A stretch of DNA of 64,000 nt. Source: Candidatus Omnitrophota bacterium. GTDB lineage: Bacteria > Omnitrophota > Omnitrophia > Omnitrophales > Aquincolibacteriaceae. This document shows positions 1 through 8,976 of this stretch, one piece after another. The notes under the pieces are model-generated. The model was not told the DNA's origin. It made no database searches and was given only the letters and a program-made list of their open reading frames with translations. The translations under genes were made by a program, and so were the position numbers. The stretch is from positions 38,361-102,360 of the forward strand of contig JAUYMS010000033.1 in the NCBI GenBank assembly GCA_030698625.1, read 5' to 3'. Position 1 is the stretch's first letter. Each line of letters starts with the position of its first letter.

Positions 1-1055
1 GAAAGCGTTCCCGCGACACGGAAGTTCGGGAGCACAAAATATTGCGCCCCCGTGCTGACCTTCCATGCGGGGCCTTTGCGCTCCGTCGCCGAACCGCTCT
101 CGGAGGTCTTGCGGTAGTCCTGCCGTTCCAGACTCGTAGCCGCATTAACCTTTAACCGATTAAAGACCGTTCCTTCTACCGTCACACCCCCCTTCTGGGA
201 TCGGAGAAACTCTTCACGCGAAACAAAGGTGTGACTAAAATCCATCGCGGGCGTGATGGTTACCCGCCCGCCCTTCCAAATCCCGCCGAGGCTCCAAGCG
301 AATGACTGGAGATCCAGGGAATCGGCCACTGTCTGTTCCTGCAGGAAATAGGTGCCTGAAGCGAAGATTTCATGTCCCGCCTGAAAACCGGGATCGTGAT
401 TCACGCTGATCGTCGTACTCGAAATCAGACTCGTATCGCGTCGCTTCTTGTTTGTCCCCGTCAAAGCAACGGGAACATCACCCGCAAGATTGACTTTTGA
501 GGAAGCCGCGGAGTTGCGATTGTCGTCCATTTGATAGCCCACATTTTGCCGAACCGAAAATCGGGTAAACCTTCGCCGCAACCGAATCTTATCCAGATAA
601 TCTTCGAGTTGAAGCCGGAGATCCTCAGGCATTTCCTGGTCGACGAGCGACTGCAGTTCGCGCTCGGCCTCGCTAAGATCATCGAGCCGGTAGAGCAACG
701 CGGCATAAAAAAGCCTGACGCGCGGCAGATCCGGGTTCAGCATCAGAATGCGCTCCAAGGTCGCGGTCGCTCCCAACACATTGCCCTGGACCACCTGCTG
801 TTTGGCATAACGGAAACTAAGGTCCATGTTATCCGGATCGCTCAGAACCTCTTCATAAGTCAGCCAGCGGAATCCGCGCAATTCCGACCTAAGTTTGACA
901 TCTTCTGCCAAATCCCCGGCCTCCGCCTGGGCGGCGACTTCACGTTTAACGACACCGACATCGCGATCTTCGTCAGCAGCGAATAGGGATTGCATGAAGG
1001 CGAGGGAGATAACGCAAAGGACAACGACGAACCCTAAATACCGCGTTTTGATCAC
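1..1055 (-). CDS. TPR-containing outer-membrane beta-barrel protein, 3' end cut by window edge
   Basis: Reading the minus strand from a GTG at 1055 gives 351 codons with no stop before the window edge. AGAGG lies just upstream of the GTG. Residues 1-27 form a signal peptide ending in SLFA-AD. Residues about 70-150 look like TPR-type helices (AKQQVVQGNVLGATATLER, then FYAALLYRLDDLSEAERELQ). From about residue 165 the sequence alternates like beta-barrel strands (RFTRFSVRQNVGYQMDD, SSTTISVNHDPGF, GGIWKGGRVTITPAMDFSHT). This order resembles the TPR plus C-terminal barrel of Slam/DUF560-type surface proteins; that family name is inference. An RSELR pentapeptide sits at residues 56-60, the same motif that punctuates the giant proteins further right. 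The C-terminal strands are not in the window. Confidence 0.75.
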   Translation of the reverse strand, partial: MIKTRYLGFVVVLCVISLAFMQSLFAADEDRDVGVVKREVAAQAEAGDLAEDVKLRSELRGFRWLTYEEVLSDPDNMDLSFRYAKQQVVQGNVLGATATLERILMLNPDLPRVRLFYAALLYRLDDLSEAERELQSLVDQEMPEDLRLQLEDYLDKIRLRRRFTRFSVRQNVGYQMDDNRNSAASSKVNLAGDVPVALTGTNKKRRDTSLISSTTISVNHDPGFQAGHEIFASGTYFLQEQTVADSLDLQSFAWSLGGIWKGGRVTITPAMDFSHTFVSREEFLRSQKGGVTVEGTVFNRLKVNAATSLERQDYRKTSESGSATERKGPAWKVSTGAQYFVLPNFRVAGTL

Positions 1056-1162
1056 GGAGCCTCTTTGCGTTAAGGGGTGAATAAAGCATCAGTTTACCGA
1101 TAAGGTCGACAATCTTCAATGTTTTTACGACCATTTGAAGGAGTGGGTTAATCATGGGAAAT

Positions 1163-3025
1163 TTATGCCGTATACCGCTGTGCGGCCATCGGGCGGCGGT
1201 CCTGAACATTATGAAAAACAATCTGCACTCGGGTTTCATCGCCTTCCAGCTTAATGAGGCTGGAGCTCGCCTCCACGGTGTGCAGGTGTTGATCTTTAGA
1301 GATGACATTAATCTTGTAGTTAGGCCGCTGCCAACCTAAGACAACGTAGGTGAACTCGTGTATGATACGGGCTACCGAATCCGGAGCAACAATCCCAAAT
1401 TTGGTGAAGTGCTTTCCCGTAAGCTCCTCAGACGGATAGCCCAGGGCCTCTTCGCCGGCCCGATTGACGCTCTGAATATATCCATGACGATCCAAAGTCA
1501 AAATGGGTTCTTGCGAGGTGTACACCAAATTGAAGTAATTCCGGGAATTTTCACGAAGCGCCGCTTCCGCCTGCTTGTGGGTCGTAATATCCCGCGTCAC
1601 ACCGAGAATACCGGTCGGTTTTTCATCGACACCTCGGAGAAAGGTTATCTTAACTTCCGTGCAGACCGTGTTGCCGTCCAGTTTCTTATACTCAAGTTCC
1701 AGAGTGCGGGAGGCAAAACGGTCGCCCCGTTTTTGCTTTTCTACGATCAACTCTTCGGCAAGCGTTTCCGTGACAATCCTGGCCGACGGAGGCATGAGGA
1801 TGTCTTCAAAAGGACGGCCCAAAAGCTGTTGATTCTTATAGCCGCAAAGCTTACTGATGGATGCGCTCACATATGTGAAGCAGAGATTCAGATCGGTGGT
1901 CCAAATGACGTCCGTGATATTTTCGGCAAGCAGCCGGTATCGCCTTTCACTGTCGATGAGATCTTTTTCGGCCTGCCGTTTTGCGGTGACGTCTTTGAGC
2001 ACGCAGAGTGCCGCGACGGCGTTCCCCGCGTCATCGCGCATCACCGTATAGGCCATGTCGAGCAATAGCTCCTCGCCCGAATCTGTTTTGTAGACAATCT
2101 CATAGCTCTGCTGTTTCCCGCTCCAGAGCAGCCAAGCAAGTTTGTCCCTGCGAAAAAAGTCCGACCCCAAAACGGAAGCGGGCTTACCGACAAGGGTGTC
2201 CTCAGTGTGGGAAAACAGAGTGCATGCGGTCTTATTGACGAGGCGGATCATACCGTCACGGTCGATCACCAAAAGGGCATCACTGATTGTCCTTAAAATG
2301 TGCTCGGCCGCAAAAGAGGGCGTGATATCCACCAAACGGTAACGCCAAATGGCCACCCCGACAATAATCAGAAATAGCGAGACCGGTACGTAGCCAATCG
2401 GATAGCACGGTATACCGTAGGCGGGCAAAAAATCGATGGCCCCGAGATACCCAATAGCAAAAGCCGCCAAAAAAAAGCGAAGCCGTATTTTCTTGGTCTC
2501 AGAGTAGGCTTCCTGATGCGCCGCCCAATAGATCCGAAGACTCACAAGCATAACCACGCACAAGTAAGTGAGATAACCCAGGCTCAAATGTCCGTAATTT
2601 CCGTAATAGCCCCAGGAAAACTTGTAAACGCCCTCGACGAACCAGTTTGTCTTCACGACAGCGGCGGCAAAAGCCAGGGATATGAAAACGGTAAAGAAAA
2701 CCAGGCCACGGTAACGGCGAAGTTTTTCGACTACGGCCAAAGTGAAAATATAAACCGCGGCGGGAATGACACTCACCGCCACACTGGCGACCCGTACCCA
2801 TAACGTTGAGAGAGCTTCGGTTTTGGCGGAAAGGATGCCGTAGTAGCTGATGAGCCACACAGAACATGCGGCTGTAAGTGCCAGGAATGCGAAACTGACA
2901 ACCGAACCCCGTTCTCTTAAAAGTACCGCCAGCCCCAAGGCCAGCATAAACAGACCGACGGCGGCCGGAGGAAAGGCATGCAGATTCCGCACGTAGTTTA
3001 CGGCATCAAAAAGAGGTGAGTTCAT
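1163..3025 (-). CDS. Membrane sensor: N-terminal multi-TM region plus three PAS domains, no output domain
   Basis: 620 residues. Residues 1-235 hold seven or eight hydrophobic segments, like the 7TM sensor region found in front of some histidine kinases. Three PAS domains follow at about 240-360 (ILRTISDALLVIDRDGMIRL), 365-495 (RYRLLAENITDVIWTTDLN) and 500-612 (NYFNLVYTSQEPILTLDRHG). PAS domains 1 and 2 end with the PAC-like V(T/D)xxKQAE motif. No DHp, kinase, GGDEF, EAL or methyl-accepting domain follows, and the protein stops right after the third PAS. It probably senses a small ligand or redox state and passes the signal to a partner protein. A candidate promoter with a palindrome lies upstream at 3075-3118. 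Confidence 0.85.
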   Translation of the reverse strand: MNSPLFDAVNYVRNLHAFPPAAVGLFMLALGLAVLLRERGSVVSFAFLALTAACSVWLISYYGILSAKTEALSTLWVRVASVAVSVIPAAVYIFTLAVVEKLRRYRGLVFFTVFISLAFAAAVVKTNWFVEGVYKFSWGYYGNYGHLSLGYLTYLCVVMLVSLRIYWAAHQEAYSETKKIRLRFFLAAFAIGYLGAIDFLPAYGIPCYPIGYVPVSLFLIIVGVAIWRYRLVDITPSFAAEHILRTISDALLVIDRDGMIRLVNKTACTLFSHTEDTLVGKPASVLGSDFFRRDKLAWLLWSGKQQSYEIVYKTDSGEELLLDMAYTVMRDDAGNAVAALCVLKDVTAKRQAEKDLIDSERRYRLLAENITDVIWTTDLNLCFTYVSASISKLCGYKNQQLLGRPFEDILMPPSARIVTETLAEELIVEKQKRGDRFASRTLELEYKKLDGNTVCTEVKITFLRGVDEKPTGILGVTRDITTHKQAEAALRENSRNYFNLVYTSQEPILTLDRHGYIQSVNRAGEEALGYPSEELTGKHFTKFGIVAPDSVARIIHEFTYVVLGWQRPNYKINVISKDQHLHTVEASSSLIKLEGDETRVQIVFHNVQDRRPMAAQRYTA

Positions 3026-3074
3026 TTCACGCCTGATGCATGGGTTAATGCCGGTCGTAAAAGGTTGCGGTTTA

Positions 3075-3118
3075 TATACTTAAGCTAAAGTATACACGAC
3101 GGTGATCCGTTACCGCAA
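3075..3118 (-). promoter_or_regulatory. Candidate promoter and palindromic operator for the PAS sensor gene
   Basis: On the minus strand TTGCGG (3113-3118) and TATACT (3089-3094) are separated by 18 bases. The -10 lies inside a near-perfect palindrome, TATACTTAAGCTAAAGTATA (3075-3094, 18 of 20 positions symmetric). The leader to the ATG at 3025 would be about 60 bases. A dimeric regulator binding over the -10 is inference. Confidence 0.4.
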
Positions 3119-3147
3119 ATCCCCACAACCTATTTCATAGTAATGAG

Positions 3148-5229
3148 TTAAGGCTTAGGGGTTGGACGCCCGCTTTTTCGAAGCCTCAGGCCATCCAGCA
3201 GAAAGGCGTAATCGAAGGCAATTTCTCGAAGGTAGTCATAGCGTCCTGAGGCACCGCCGTGACCGGCGCCCATATTCATTTTGAGAAGCAGGATCTTATC
3301 GTCACGCTGTACTTCACGCAGTTTTGCGGTCCACTTCGCCGGCTCCCAATATTGAACCCGCGGGTCATTGAGACCGCCGGTTATGAGCATGTGCGGATAT
3401 CTCTGGTCCGTGACGTTGTCATACGGAGAATAAGAGCGCATGTATGAAAAATATTTCTTCTTTTCCGGGTTCCCCCATTCTTCATATTCGGGGATTGTCA
3501 GAGGCAGTTTTTTGTCGAGCATTGTGTTCATAATATCGACGAACGGCACCTTCGCAATGACCGCATAAAAAAGATCGGGGCGCTTATTGATGACGGCACC
3601 CATGAGCAGGCCTCCGGCACTTCCTCCATAAATCACGAGTTTGTCCCGCGCGGTATACTTGCTCTGAATTACATGCTCGGCAGACGCTATAAAATCCTCG
3701 AAAGTGTTTTTCTTCTTCAGGAGTTTGCCGTCTTCATACCAAACCCGGCCCAGATCCCCGCCCCCTCGGATGTGAGCGATTGCATAAATGAATCCGCGAT
3801 TGAGCAGGCTGATGCGGTGCGAGGAAAATTCGGGGTCGATACTGATCCCGTATGAGCCATACCCATAAAGCAGAAGCGGATTTGTACCGTCGCGTTTCAT
3901 CCCTCGGCGATAAACCAGGGATATAGGAATCGCGGTTCCGTCATGCGATTTCGCAAATACCCGCTCACACTTGTAGTTTGTCGGTTTGTATCCGCCCAGT
4001 ACGGGCATCTGCTTCTTCAGAAAACGCCGCCGCGTCTTCATGTCGTATTCGTAGACCGAAGTCGGGGTCACAAGCGAGTTGTACGCGAAGCGCAGGCGCC
4101 GCGAATTAAATTCGGGGTTCTGACCGCCCCAGACCGTATAGACCGGCTCGGGGAATTTTATGCGGTGGCTTCGGCCGCCCTTCAGAGCCATGATTCGGAT
4201 ATGCGCCAATCCCTTTTCACGCTCATAGAGCACGAGATAGTCGGCGAAGACGTCGAAATCCTCAAGTTTAACGTCAATCCTGTGGCCGATGACTTCCCGC
4301 CACCATTTCCTGCCGGGGCTCGGGACCGGAGCACGCATCAGCCGAAAGCTTTTGGCGTGGTCGTTCGTTACGATGTAAAACCATTTGCCGTGATGCTCCA
4401 CGGAATACTCCACTGCGTGTCGGCGCCGCTCCACCATTTTAAAGCGGCCGGCCGGTTCTGTTGCCGGCAAAAATAACACTTCCGAAGAAGTACGCGAACC
4501 GGTTTCGATGAGTAAAAACTTTCTACTCTTGGTCTTCGAGATTGAGAGAAAAAAAGCGTCATCAGTCTCGTGATAGACCAGGCAGTCTTGGGCCGGCGAA
4601 CTGTTTATGCGGTGGCGAAACAGCTTAAAGGGGCGGCTCGCGGGATCAAGCATGACATAAAAAAGCGTCTCCCCGTCTTCAGCCCAGACGACGTTTGTCC
4701 CGATGCCCGTGATCTCGTCCGGCAGCAGCTTACCGGTCTTCAGATCTTTGATCCTTAACGTATAAGTCTCGTTCCCGTTCGTGTCGATCGCGTAAGCCAG
4801 GTAGCGGTGGTCCGGGCTAACCGTGCAGGCGCCCAATTGAAAGTAACTGTGGCCGCGGGCCATTCGGTTTACGTCGAGAAAAACCTCCTCGGGCCCCGTT
4901 ACTGAGGACTTCCTGCGGCACTGAATCGTATATTGTTTCCCCTTCTTCGTGCGGTAATAGTAATAATATTTATCAATCTTCACCGGAACCGAGCAGTCCG
5001 TTTCCTTAATGCGGCCCACCATCTCCCGGTAAAGCTTCTTCTGCGTCGCTTCGGTCGGCTTCATCACGGCGTCAGTGTAAGCGTTCTCAGCTTTGAGGTA
5101 AGACAGGACTTTCGGATGCTTCCGCTCGCGCATCCAGTTATAATCGTCATGCAGGACATGACCGTGCCTGCGGGTTTTGTGGGGGATTTTGGGTGCGCGG
5201 GGCCGCTTGAGCTTTTTGGGCGGCGGCAT
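3148..5229 (-). CDS. ptrB: Oligopeptidase B (S9A prolyl oligopeptidase family)
   Basis: 693 residues, close to the usual 680-720 of oligopeptidase B. The N-terminal part (about 1-430) is the beta-propeller domain, beginning with the family's typical IPHKTRRHGHVLHDDYNWMR. The C-terminal alpha/beta hydrolase carries the full triad: Ser537 in YGGSAGG, Asp622 in GLNDPRV and His657 in GAGHGG. Characterised members are soluble enzymes that cut short peptides after Arg or Lys. No signal peptide is evident. The ATG lies 2 bases after the stop of the receiver-GGDEF gene, so it is the last gene of a three-gene operon. Its Arg/Lys specificity is of interest because of the Arg-flanked RSELR junctions in the giants, but a direct link is speculation. 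Confidence 0.92.
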   Translation of the reverse strand: MPPPKKLKRPRAPKIPHKTRRHGHVLHDDYNWMRERKHPKVLSYLKAENAYTDAVMKPTEATQKKLYREMVGRIKETDCSVPVKIDKYYYYYRTKKGKQYTIQCRRKSSVTGPEEVFLDVNRMARGHSYFQLGACTVSPDHRYLAYAIDTNGNETYTLRIKDLKTGKLLPDEITGIGTNVVWAEDGETLFYVMLDPASRPFKLFRHRINSSPAQDCLVYHETDDAFFLSISKTKSRKFLLIETGSRTSSEVLFLPATEPAGRFKMVERRRHAVEYSVEHHGKWFYIVTNDHAKSFRLMRAPVPSPGRKWWREVIGHRIDVKLEDFDVFADYLVLYEREKGLAHIRIMALKGGRSHRIKFPEPVYTVWGGQNPEFNSRRLRFAYNSLVTPTSVYEYDMKTRRRFLKKQMPVLGGYKPTNYKCERVFAKSHDGTAIPISLVYRRGMKRDGTNPLLLYGYGSYGISIDPEFSSHRISLLNRGFIYAIAHIRGGGDLGRVWYEDGKLLKKKNTFEDFIASAEHVIQSKYTARDKLVIYGGSAGGLLMGAVINKRPDLFYAVIAKVPFVDIMNTMLDKKLPLTIPEYEEWGNPEKKKYFSYMRSYSPYDNVTDQRYPHMLITGGLNDPRVQYWEPAKWTAKLREVQRDDKILLLKMNMGAGHGGASGRYDYLREIAFDYAFLLDGLRLRKSGRPTPKP

Positions 5230-5231
5230 TC

Positions 5232-6143
5232 TCAGATCTTCAAACGGCTTTGCTTATTGACGGCCAAATCGCCGGTTCCCTGTTCGAGGAGCTGCTCAAA
5301 GGCAGTCACGTGGTGGTAATCATAACAGGCAACGCCGGTCGTTAGTGAAACTTGAAAAGGGGAGCGTTCCTGAGCATTGAAGTTCCTTAAATTACCCCGT
5401 AATCGCTCGAGGATCCTCTCGGCGTTTTCGTACTCCGCTTCAACGGCCAGCACGGCAAAAGCACTGGCTTCGATTCTCGCCATAATATCGGATTCACGAA
5501 ATGTCCCTTTAATAAGTTTCGACATACTCACCAGCGTCATATCACCCTGTTCGTAACCAAACTGGTCATTGATCTTCCCAAGGCCGTTGATATCCGCCAG
5601 GATCAGAAGCAGCCCCTTCTTGCGGCGCCTTGCCAGCTTCAACTGCTGCTCCGCCAAGATCTCGAGCCCGCGCCGGTTATAAAGGCGCGTCAACCCGTCG
5701 AACAGCGCGAGGCTTTTAATCTCTTCGCGCAAATGCTGCCGCTCATAGGCATAACGAATCACCCTCGAACAAATACGGCTGTCCAACCCCTCCTTGTCCA
5801 AATAGTCCATTGCCCCTTGTCTGAGGGCATCTGTGCCTGTTTTTTCATCAGCCTTGCTTTTCAAAACCACAACAGGCACATCAGGAAAGCGGTCGCTCAA
5901 AAGCTTAAGGGCCTCTCCACTCCTATCGCCGTCGGCACTCATACTGAGCAGCACAACGTCTACGGCTCCCCGCTGCAAAACCGTGATACCCGCCTCTGCG
6001 CTTTTTGCCAAGTGCACTAGAAATTGAGGCGCCGTCTCACGGGCAAGGACGCTCTCGATCTTGACCGCCTCGGAATGGTCGTTGCTTATAATGAGTGTGC
6101 GAATCGAGTCTGGGGCAACGGGTGATTGATTTGAAGGATTCAT
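5232..6143 (-). CDS. Degenerate receiver-GGDEF protein
   Basis: 303 residues. Residues 13-130 have the response-regulator fold, but where the phospho-acceptor Asp belongs the sequence reads VVLLSMSADG, so the Asp is replaced by Ser. The conserved Lys remains in YLDKE. Residues 150-295 are a GGDEF-like domain (ALFDGLTRLYNRRG at its start), but the signature loop reads RIEAS instead of GG[D/E]EF, so cyclic-di-GMP synthesis is unlikely. It is probably a phosphorylation-independent scaffold or nucleotide sensor. Its start overlaps the stop of the methyltransferase gene by 4 bases (ATGA) and oligopeptidase B follows 2 bases after its stop, so the three are translated together. Confidence 0.85.
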   Translation of the reverse strand: MNPSNQSPVAPDSIRTLIISNDHSEAVKIESVLARETAPQFLVHLAKSAEAGITVLQRGAVDVVLLSMSADGDRSGEALKLLSDRFPDVPVVVLKSKADEKTGTDALRQGAMDYLDKEGLDSRICSRVIRYAYERQHLREEIKSLALFDGLTRLYNRRGLEILAEQQLKLARRRKKGLLLILADINGLGKINDQFGYEQGDMTLVSMSKLIKGTFRESDIMARIEASAFAVLAVEAEYENAERILERLRGNLRNFNAQERSPFQVSLTTGVACYDYHHVTAFEQLLEQGTGDLAVNKQSRLKI

Positions 6144-6988
6144 ACGTTTACCTTGAAACCCCGGATTAACCAGTAAGGGAGAACGGGATAAGACTCACAG
6201 ATCATGCCTTTTAGAAGCTTGTGCTTTCTGATTTGCTGAAGGATAAAGTTAATTTCCGACACCTTGTAGGCCCGTCGTATGCTTTTGACACCGTCGGTCA
6301 CGATGAGAGGGTGCCCGCCAAAGAGCGTTCCGAGAATGCGGACCAACGGGGGTCCGTAAGAACGCCTATCGAAGTCGACAAGGAGCCAGCCTCGACGGGC
6401 GACCCTGTGCGTCTGCGATAGAAATGAGGCAACGCGCCCGGCAGTACGCAGATGGTGCACCATATAGCTTGAGACTACGATATCAAAACTGTTGTCGCTG
6501 AATCTGTGCAGTTGAGAAGCATCTGCCTGCTGCAAGGTCACGGGCACTCCCTGCTTGTCTAAGTGCGCCTTGGTCCGGCAGATAAACTCCGGAGAGAGAT
6601 CAATGCCGTGTAAATCCACCGGCCGCTTCTTCTTCTTCGCCCACCGGTGAATAGCGCGCAATAACCCGCCGCCGCCGGCGCCGACGTCAAGAATCTTTAA
6701 GGGCGCCTTCGGATCGGAAAGCTTGAATCCCCGGATGAGCCGCTCAATTTCGCGAAGGAAAATGGCGTGATAGCCCGACCGGTCATTCAGGCGGCTCAGA
6801 GACTGTACCAACTGCCATCGCTGATCGGGATCGAGATCCGAGCCCTCCAGAAATTCTTCCTCGTCCTTGTAGATCAGACGGTCCAGGGAATAGCGAAGAC
6901 GCCGCTCTACGGAGCGGATACGCGCCGCATAGGCATCGCTTAAATGCTTTTGAAAGCTCTCATCAATTTTACGTTCAAATGTCTGCAT
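6140..6988 (-). CDS. Class I SAM-dependent methyltransferase
   Basis: 282 residues. Motif I is ILDVGAGGGG (about residue 100), the acidic residue of motif II is in DLHGIDLS, and motif III/post-I is SFDIVVSSYMVHHL, as in UbiE-like methyltransferases. The first 90 residues are helical and charged. The substrate cannot be told from the sequence. It is the first gene of the operon with the receiver-GGDEF protein and oligopeptidase B. It is divergent from lexA, with only 79 bases between the two ATGs. A TAATAT at 6997-7002 sits 8 bases from its ATG, so the transcript may be nearly leaderless, but no good -35 accompanies it. The LexA palindrome in the shared gap could also affect it. Confidence 0.85.
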   Translation of the reverse strand: MQTFERKIDESFQKHLSDAYAARIRSVERRLRYSLDRLIYKDEEEFLEGSDLDPDQRWQLVQSLSRLNDRSGYHAIFLREIERLIRGFKLSDPKAPLKILDVGAGGGGLLRAIHRWAKKKKRPVDLHGIDLSPEFICRTKAHLDKQGVPVTLQQADASQLHRFSDNSFDIVVSSYMVHHLRTAGRVASFLSQTHRVARRGWLLVDFDRRSYGPPLVRILGTLFGGHPLIVTDGVKSIRRAYKVSEINFILQQIRKHKLLKGMICESYPVLPYWLIRGFKVNV

Positions 6989-7032
6989 AGTCGGGAATAT
7001 TAGACGAGTTAACGTCTAAAGACGAGTCTTTC

Positions 7033-7061
7033 TTGACAGGTGAACGATCGTTCACTATACT
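7033..7061 (+). promoter_or_regulatory. lexA promoter with the LexA operator filling the spacer; leaderless start
   Basis: TTGACA (7033-7038), a 17-base spacer and TATACT (7056-7061) form a near-consensus promoter. A perfect 16-base palindrome, GTGAACGATCGTTCAC, fills 7040-7055. It fits the GAAC-N4-GTTC pattern of Gram-positive-type LexA boxes. The lexA ATG begins at 7068, six bases after the -10, exactly where transcription should start. No ribosome binding site is present, so the mRNA is expected to be leaderless. Confidence 0.85.
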
Positions 7062-7067
7062 GGTTTT

Positions 7068-7661
7068 ATGACCCCAGCAATCACACGTTACAAGAATTAT
7101 CAGGAGCATCTGCGGCGTTTTTACCAAACCCACAAGCGCATCCCTTCTTACTCTGAAATGGCCGCCCTCTTCTCCTTTCGCTCCAAAAATGCCGTAGCCA
7201 AACTGGTCAAAAAATTTATTACCCATGACCTTTTGACAAAAAACCGTTTCGGGCATCTCACCCCGGGTCGTCGTATGGCGCAGACGAAAGTTTTGGGGAC
7301 CGTTCAAGCCGGGTTTCCTTCCCCGGCAGAAGAGGAACTCATCGACACCCTTTCTCTCGATGAATTTCTTATACGGAGACCGGAAGCCAGCTACCTCCTC
7401 AAGGTTTCGGGCGACTCCATGATTGATGCCGGCATTCACCCCGGCGATATGGTCATTGTCGAACGGGGTCATCCCGTAAAGAACGGTGATATTGTTGTCG
7501 TTCAAGCCGACGGCGAATGGACCATGAAATACTATCATAAGAAGGGCAAAGATGTTTTTCTAAAAGCCGCCAACCGCCGCTACCCTATTTTTAAACCCCG
7601 CCAGGAGCTGGTGGTCGGCGGAGTTGTCGTCGCCTGTATCCGGAAATATGTCTCAAAATAA
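7068..7661 (+). CDS. lexA: LexA-type SOS repressor
   Basis: 197 residues, the usual LexA length. Residues 1-65 form the winged helix-turn-helix domain (IPSYSEMAALFSFRSKNAVAK). The C-terminal S24 self-cleavage domain has the Ala81-Gly82 scissile bond (VQAGFP), nucleophile Ser117 (SGDSM) and Lys154 (WTMKYY). It represses SOS genes and cleaves itself when stimulated by RecA filaments. The operator in its own promoter implies autoregulation. Its last 14 bases overlap the dinB start, so SOS induction should raise the polymerase together with the repressor. Confidence 0.93.
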   Translation: MTPAITRYKNYQEHLRRFYQTHKRIPSYSEMAALFSFRSKNAVAKLVKKFITHDLLTKNRFGHLTPGRRMAQTKVLGTVQAGFPSPAEEELIDTLSLDEFLIRRPEASYLLKVSGDSMIDAGIHPGDMVIVERGHPVKNGDIVVVQADGEWTMKYYHKKGKDVFLKAANRRYPIFKPRQELVVGGVVVACIRKYVSK

Positions 7662-8976
7662 CTCCATCACTTTGGAATCCTGGCCCCGCGCCATCATGCA
7701 TCTTGACGGTGATGCTTTTTTTGCCTCGTGCGAACAGGCCGTGCATCCCGAACTCAAAGGGAAGCCCGTTATCACGGGCATGGAAAGAAATATCGTCGCT
7801 TCGATGTCGTATGAAGCCAAAGCGACGGGCATCAAACGTGCCCTCCCCCTCTGGGAAGCCGTCAAAATTTGCCCTTCCGTCATTTGCCTGCCCAGCGATT
7901 ACGAAACTTATTCTTTGATCTCGAAACGAATGTTCTCGATCATGCGCCGCTACACCCCGACGGTTGAGGAATACTCCATTGATGAGGCCTTTGCCGAACT
8001 AAGCGGCCTCAGGCGCCTTTACCGCACCGGTTATCCCAATATCGCCGAACGTATACGCAAGCATGTTGAGCGTGAACTGGATATCCCCGCTTCTGCCGGT
8101 CTCAGTCTGACCAAAACCCTCGCCAAACTGGCTTCAAAATACAAGAAACCTCACGGCTTTACGGCGATTCCCGGGTACAGCATTCATCTTTTCTTAAAAA
8201 ACATTTCGGTCGACAAAGTCACGGGCATCGGGCCCAACACCACGGCCCTTCTCAACAAAAAGGGGGTTTTTACCGCGCTCGATTATGTCTCAAAAACAAA
8301 GGTCTGGGCAAAATCGACCCTCGGAAAAATCGGGGTCGAGTTGTGGCATGAGCTCAGGGGCGAGATGGTTTACGCGATCAATCCGAAAGAAAAATCCACT
8401 TACGCTTCAATCTCGAAGACAAAGACATTCACTCCCCCTTCAGGCGACTATGCTTATGTCAAAGCCCAGCTTTTCCGTAATGCGGAATCGGGATTCATCA
8501 AACTACGCCGCTACCACCTTCGGACAGCCCGTCTCATCATCCAATTGCGGGAACAGGACTTCAAGACTTATGGTATCGAATCGGATTTATCGCGGCCCAT
8601 AACCTCGGCTATTGAGATTTTTGATATTCTCGAAAGAATGCTTCGAAGCATCTACCAAGCAAGCGTTCAATACCGGCAAACAGGCATTGTCCTCGCCCAG
8701 TTGGAAGAAGATAAAGGCCTGCAATTTGAACTGTTTGAAAGCCCGGCGCGCATGATTCGCATGCATCGACTTGCCGAAAGCATCGACAAAATCAATACCC
8801 GCCATGGGAAACATACCGTGCATTCGGGGATGGGACTCTATCTGGGGAGAGATTCGAGAAAGAACGAGATGCAAAGAGAAATAAGGAACACCCTTCCGCA
8901 ACGAAAAAACGAGCTGCTGCGAGGAGAAACCTTTCGTCAGAGATTGGGCATCCCCGTCGTAAAGATCAAAGTCTAA
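7648..8976 (+). CDS. dinB: Y-family DNA polymerase (Pol IV-like)
   Basis: 442 residues from the ATG at 7648, which is preceded by GGA within the end of lexA. A TTG at 7624 would add eight residues but has no clear ribosome site. The palm has the metal-binding HLDGDAFFASCE (Asp20/Asp22, with Gly replacing the usual Met) and EEYSIDEAFAEL. Helix-hairpin-helix residues follow (DKVTGIGPNTTALL), then the little-finger domain at about 245-365. Translesion synthesis after SOS induction is the family role. The ORF overlaps lexA by 14 bases, so the two form one transcriptional and translational unit under the LexA operator. Confidence 0.92.
   Translation: MSQNNSITLESWPRAIMHLDGDAFFASCEQAVHPELKGKPVITGMERNIVASMSYEAKATGIKRALPLWEAVKICPSVICLPSDYETYSLISKRMFSIMRRYTPTVEEYSIDEAFAELSGLRRLYRTGYPNIAERIRKHVERELDIPASAGLSLTKTLAKLASKYKKPHGFTAIPGYSIHLFLKNISVDKVTGIGPNTTALLNKKGVFTALDYVSKTKVWAKSTLGKIGVELWHELRGEMVYAINPKEKSTYASISKTKTFTPPSGDYAYVKAQLFRNAESGFIKLRRYHLRTARLIIQLREQDFKTYGIESDLSRPITSAIEIFDILERMLRSIYQASVQYRQTGIVLAQLEEDKGLQFELFESPARMIRMHRLAESIDKINTRHGKHTVHSGMGLYLGRDSRKNEMQREIRNTLPQRKNELLRGETFRQRLGIPVVKIKV

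Noticed and set aside
7624..7647. Upstream TTG start for dinB
   Set aside because: No convincing ribosome site; the ATG at 7648 is closer to the usual Pol IV start and overlaps lexA by only 14 bases.
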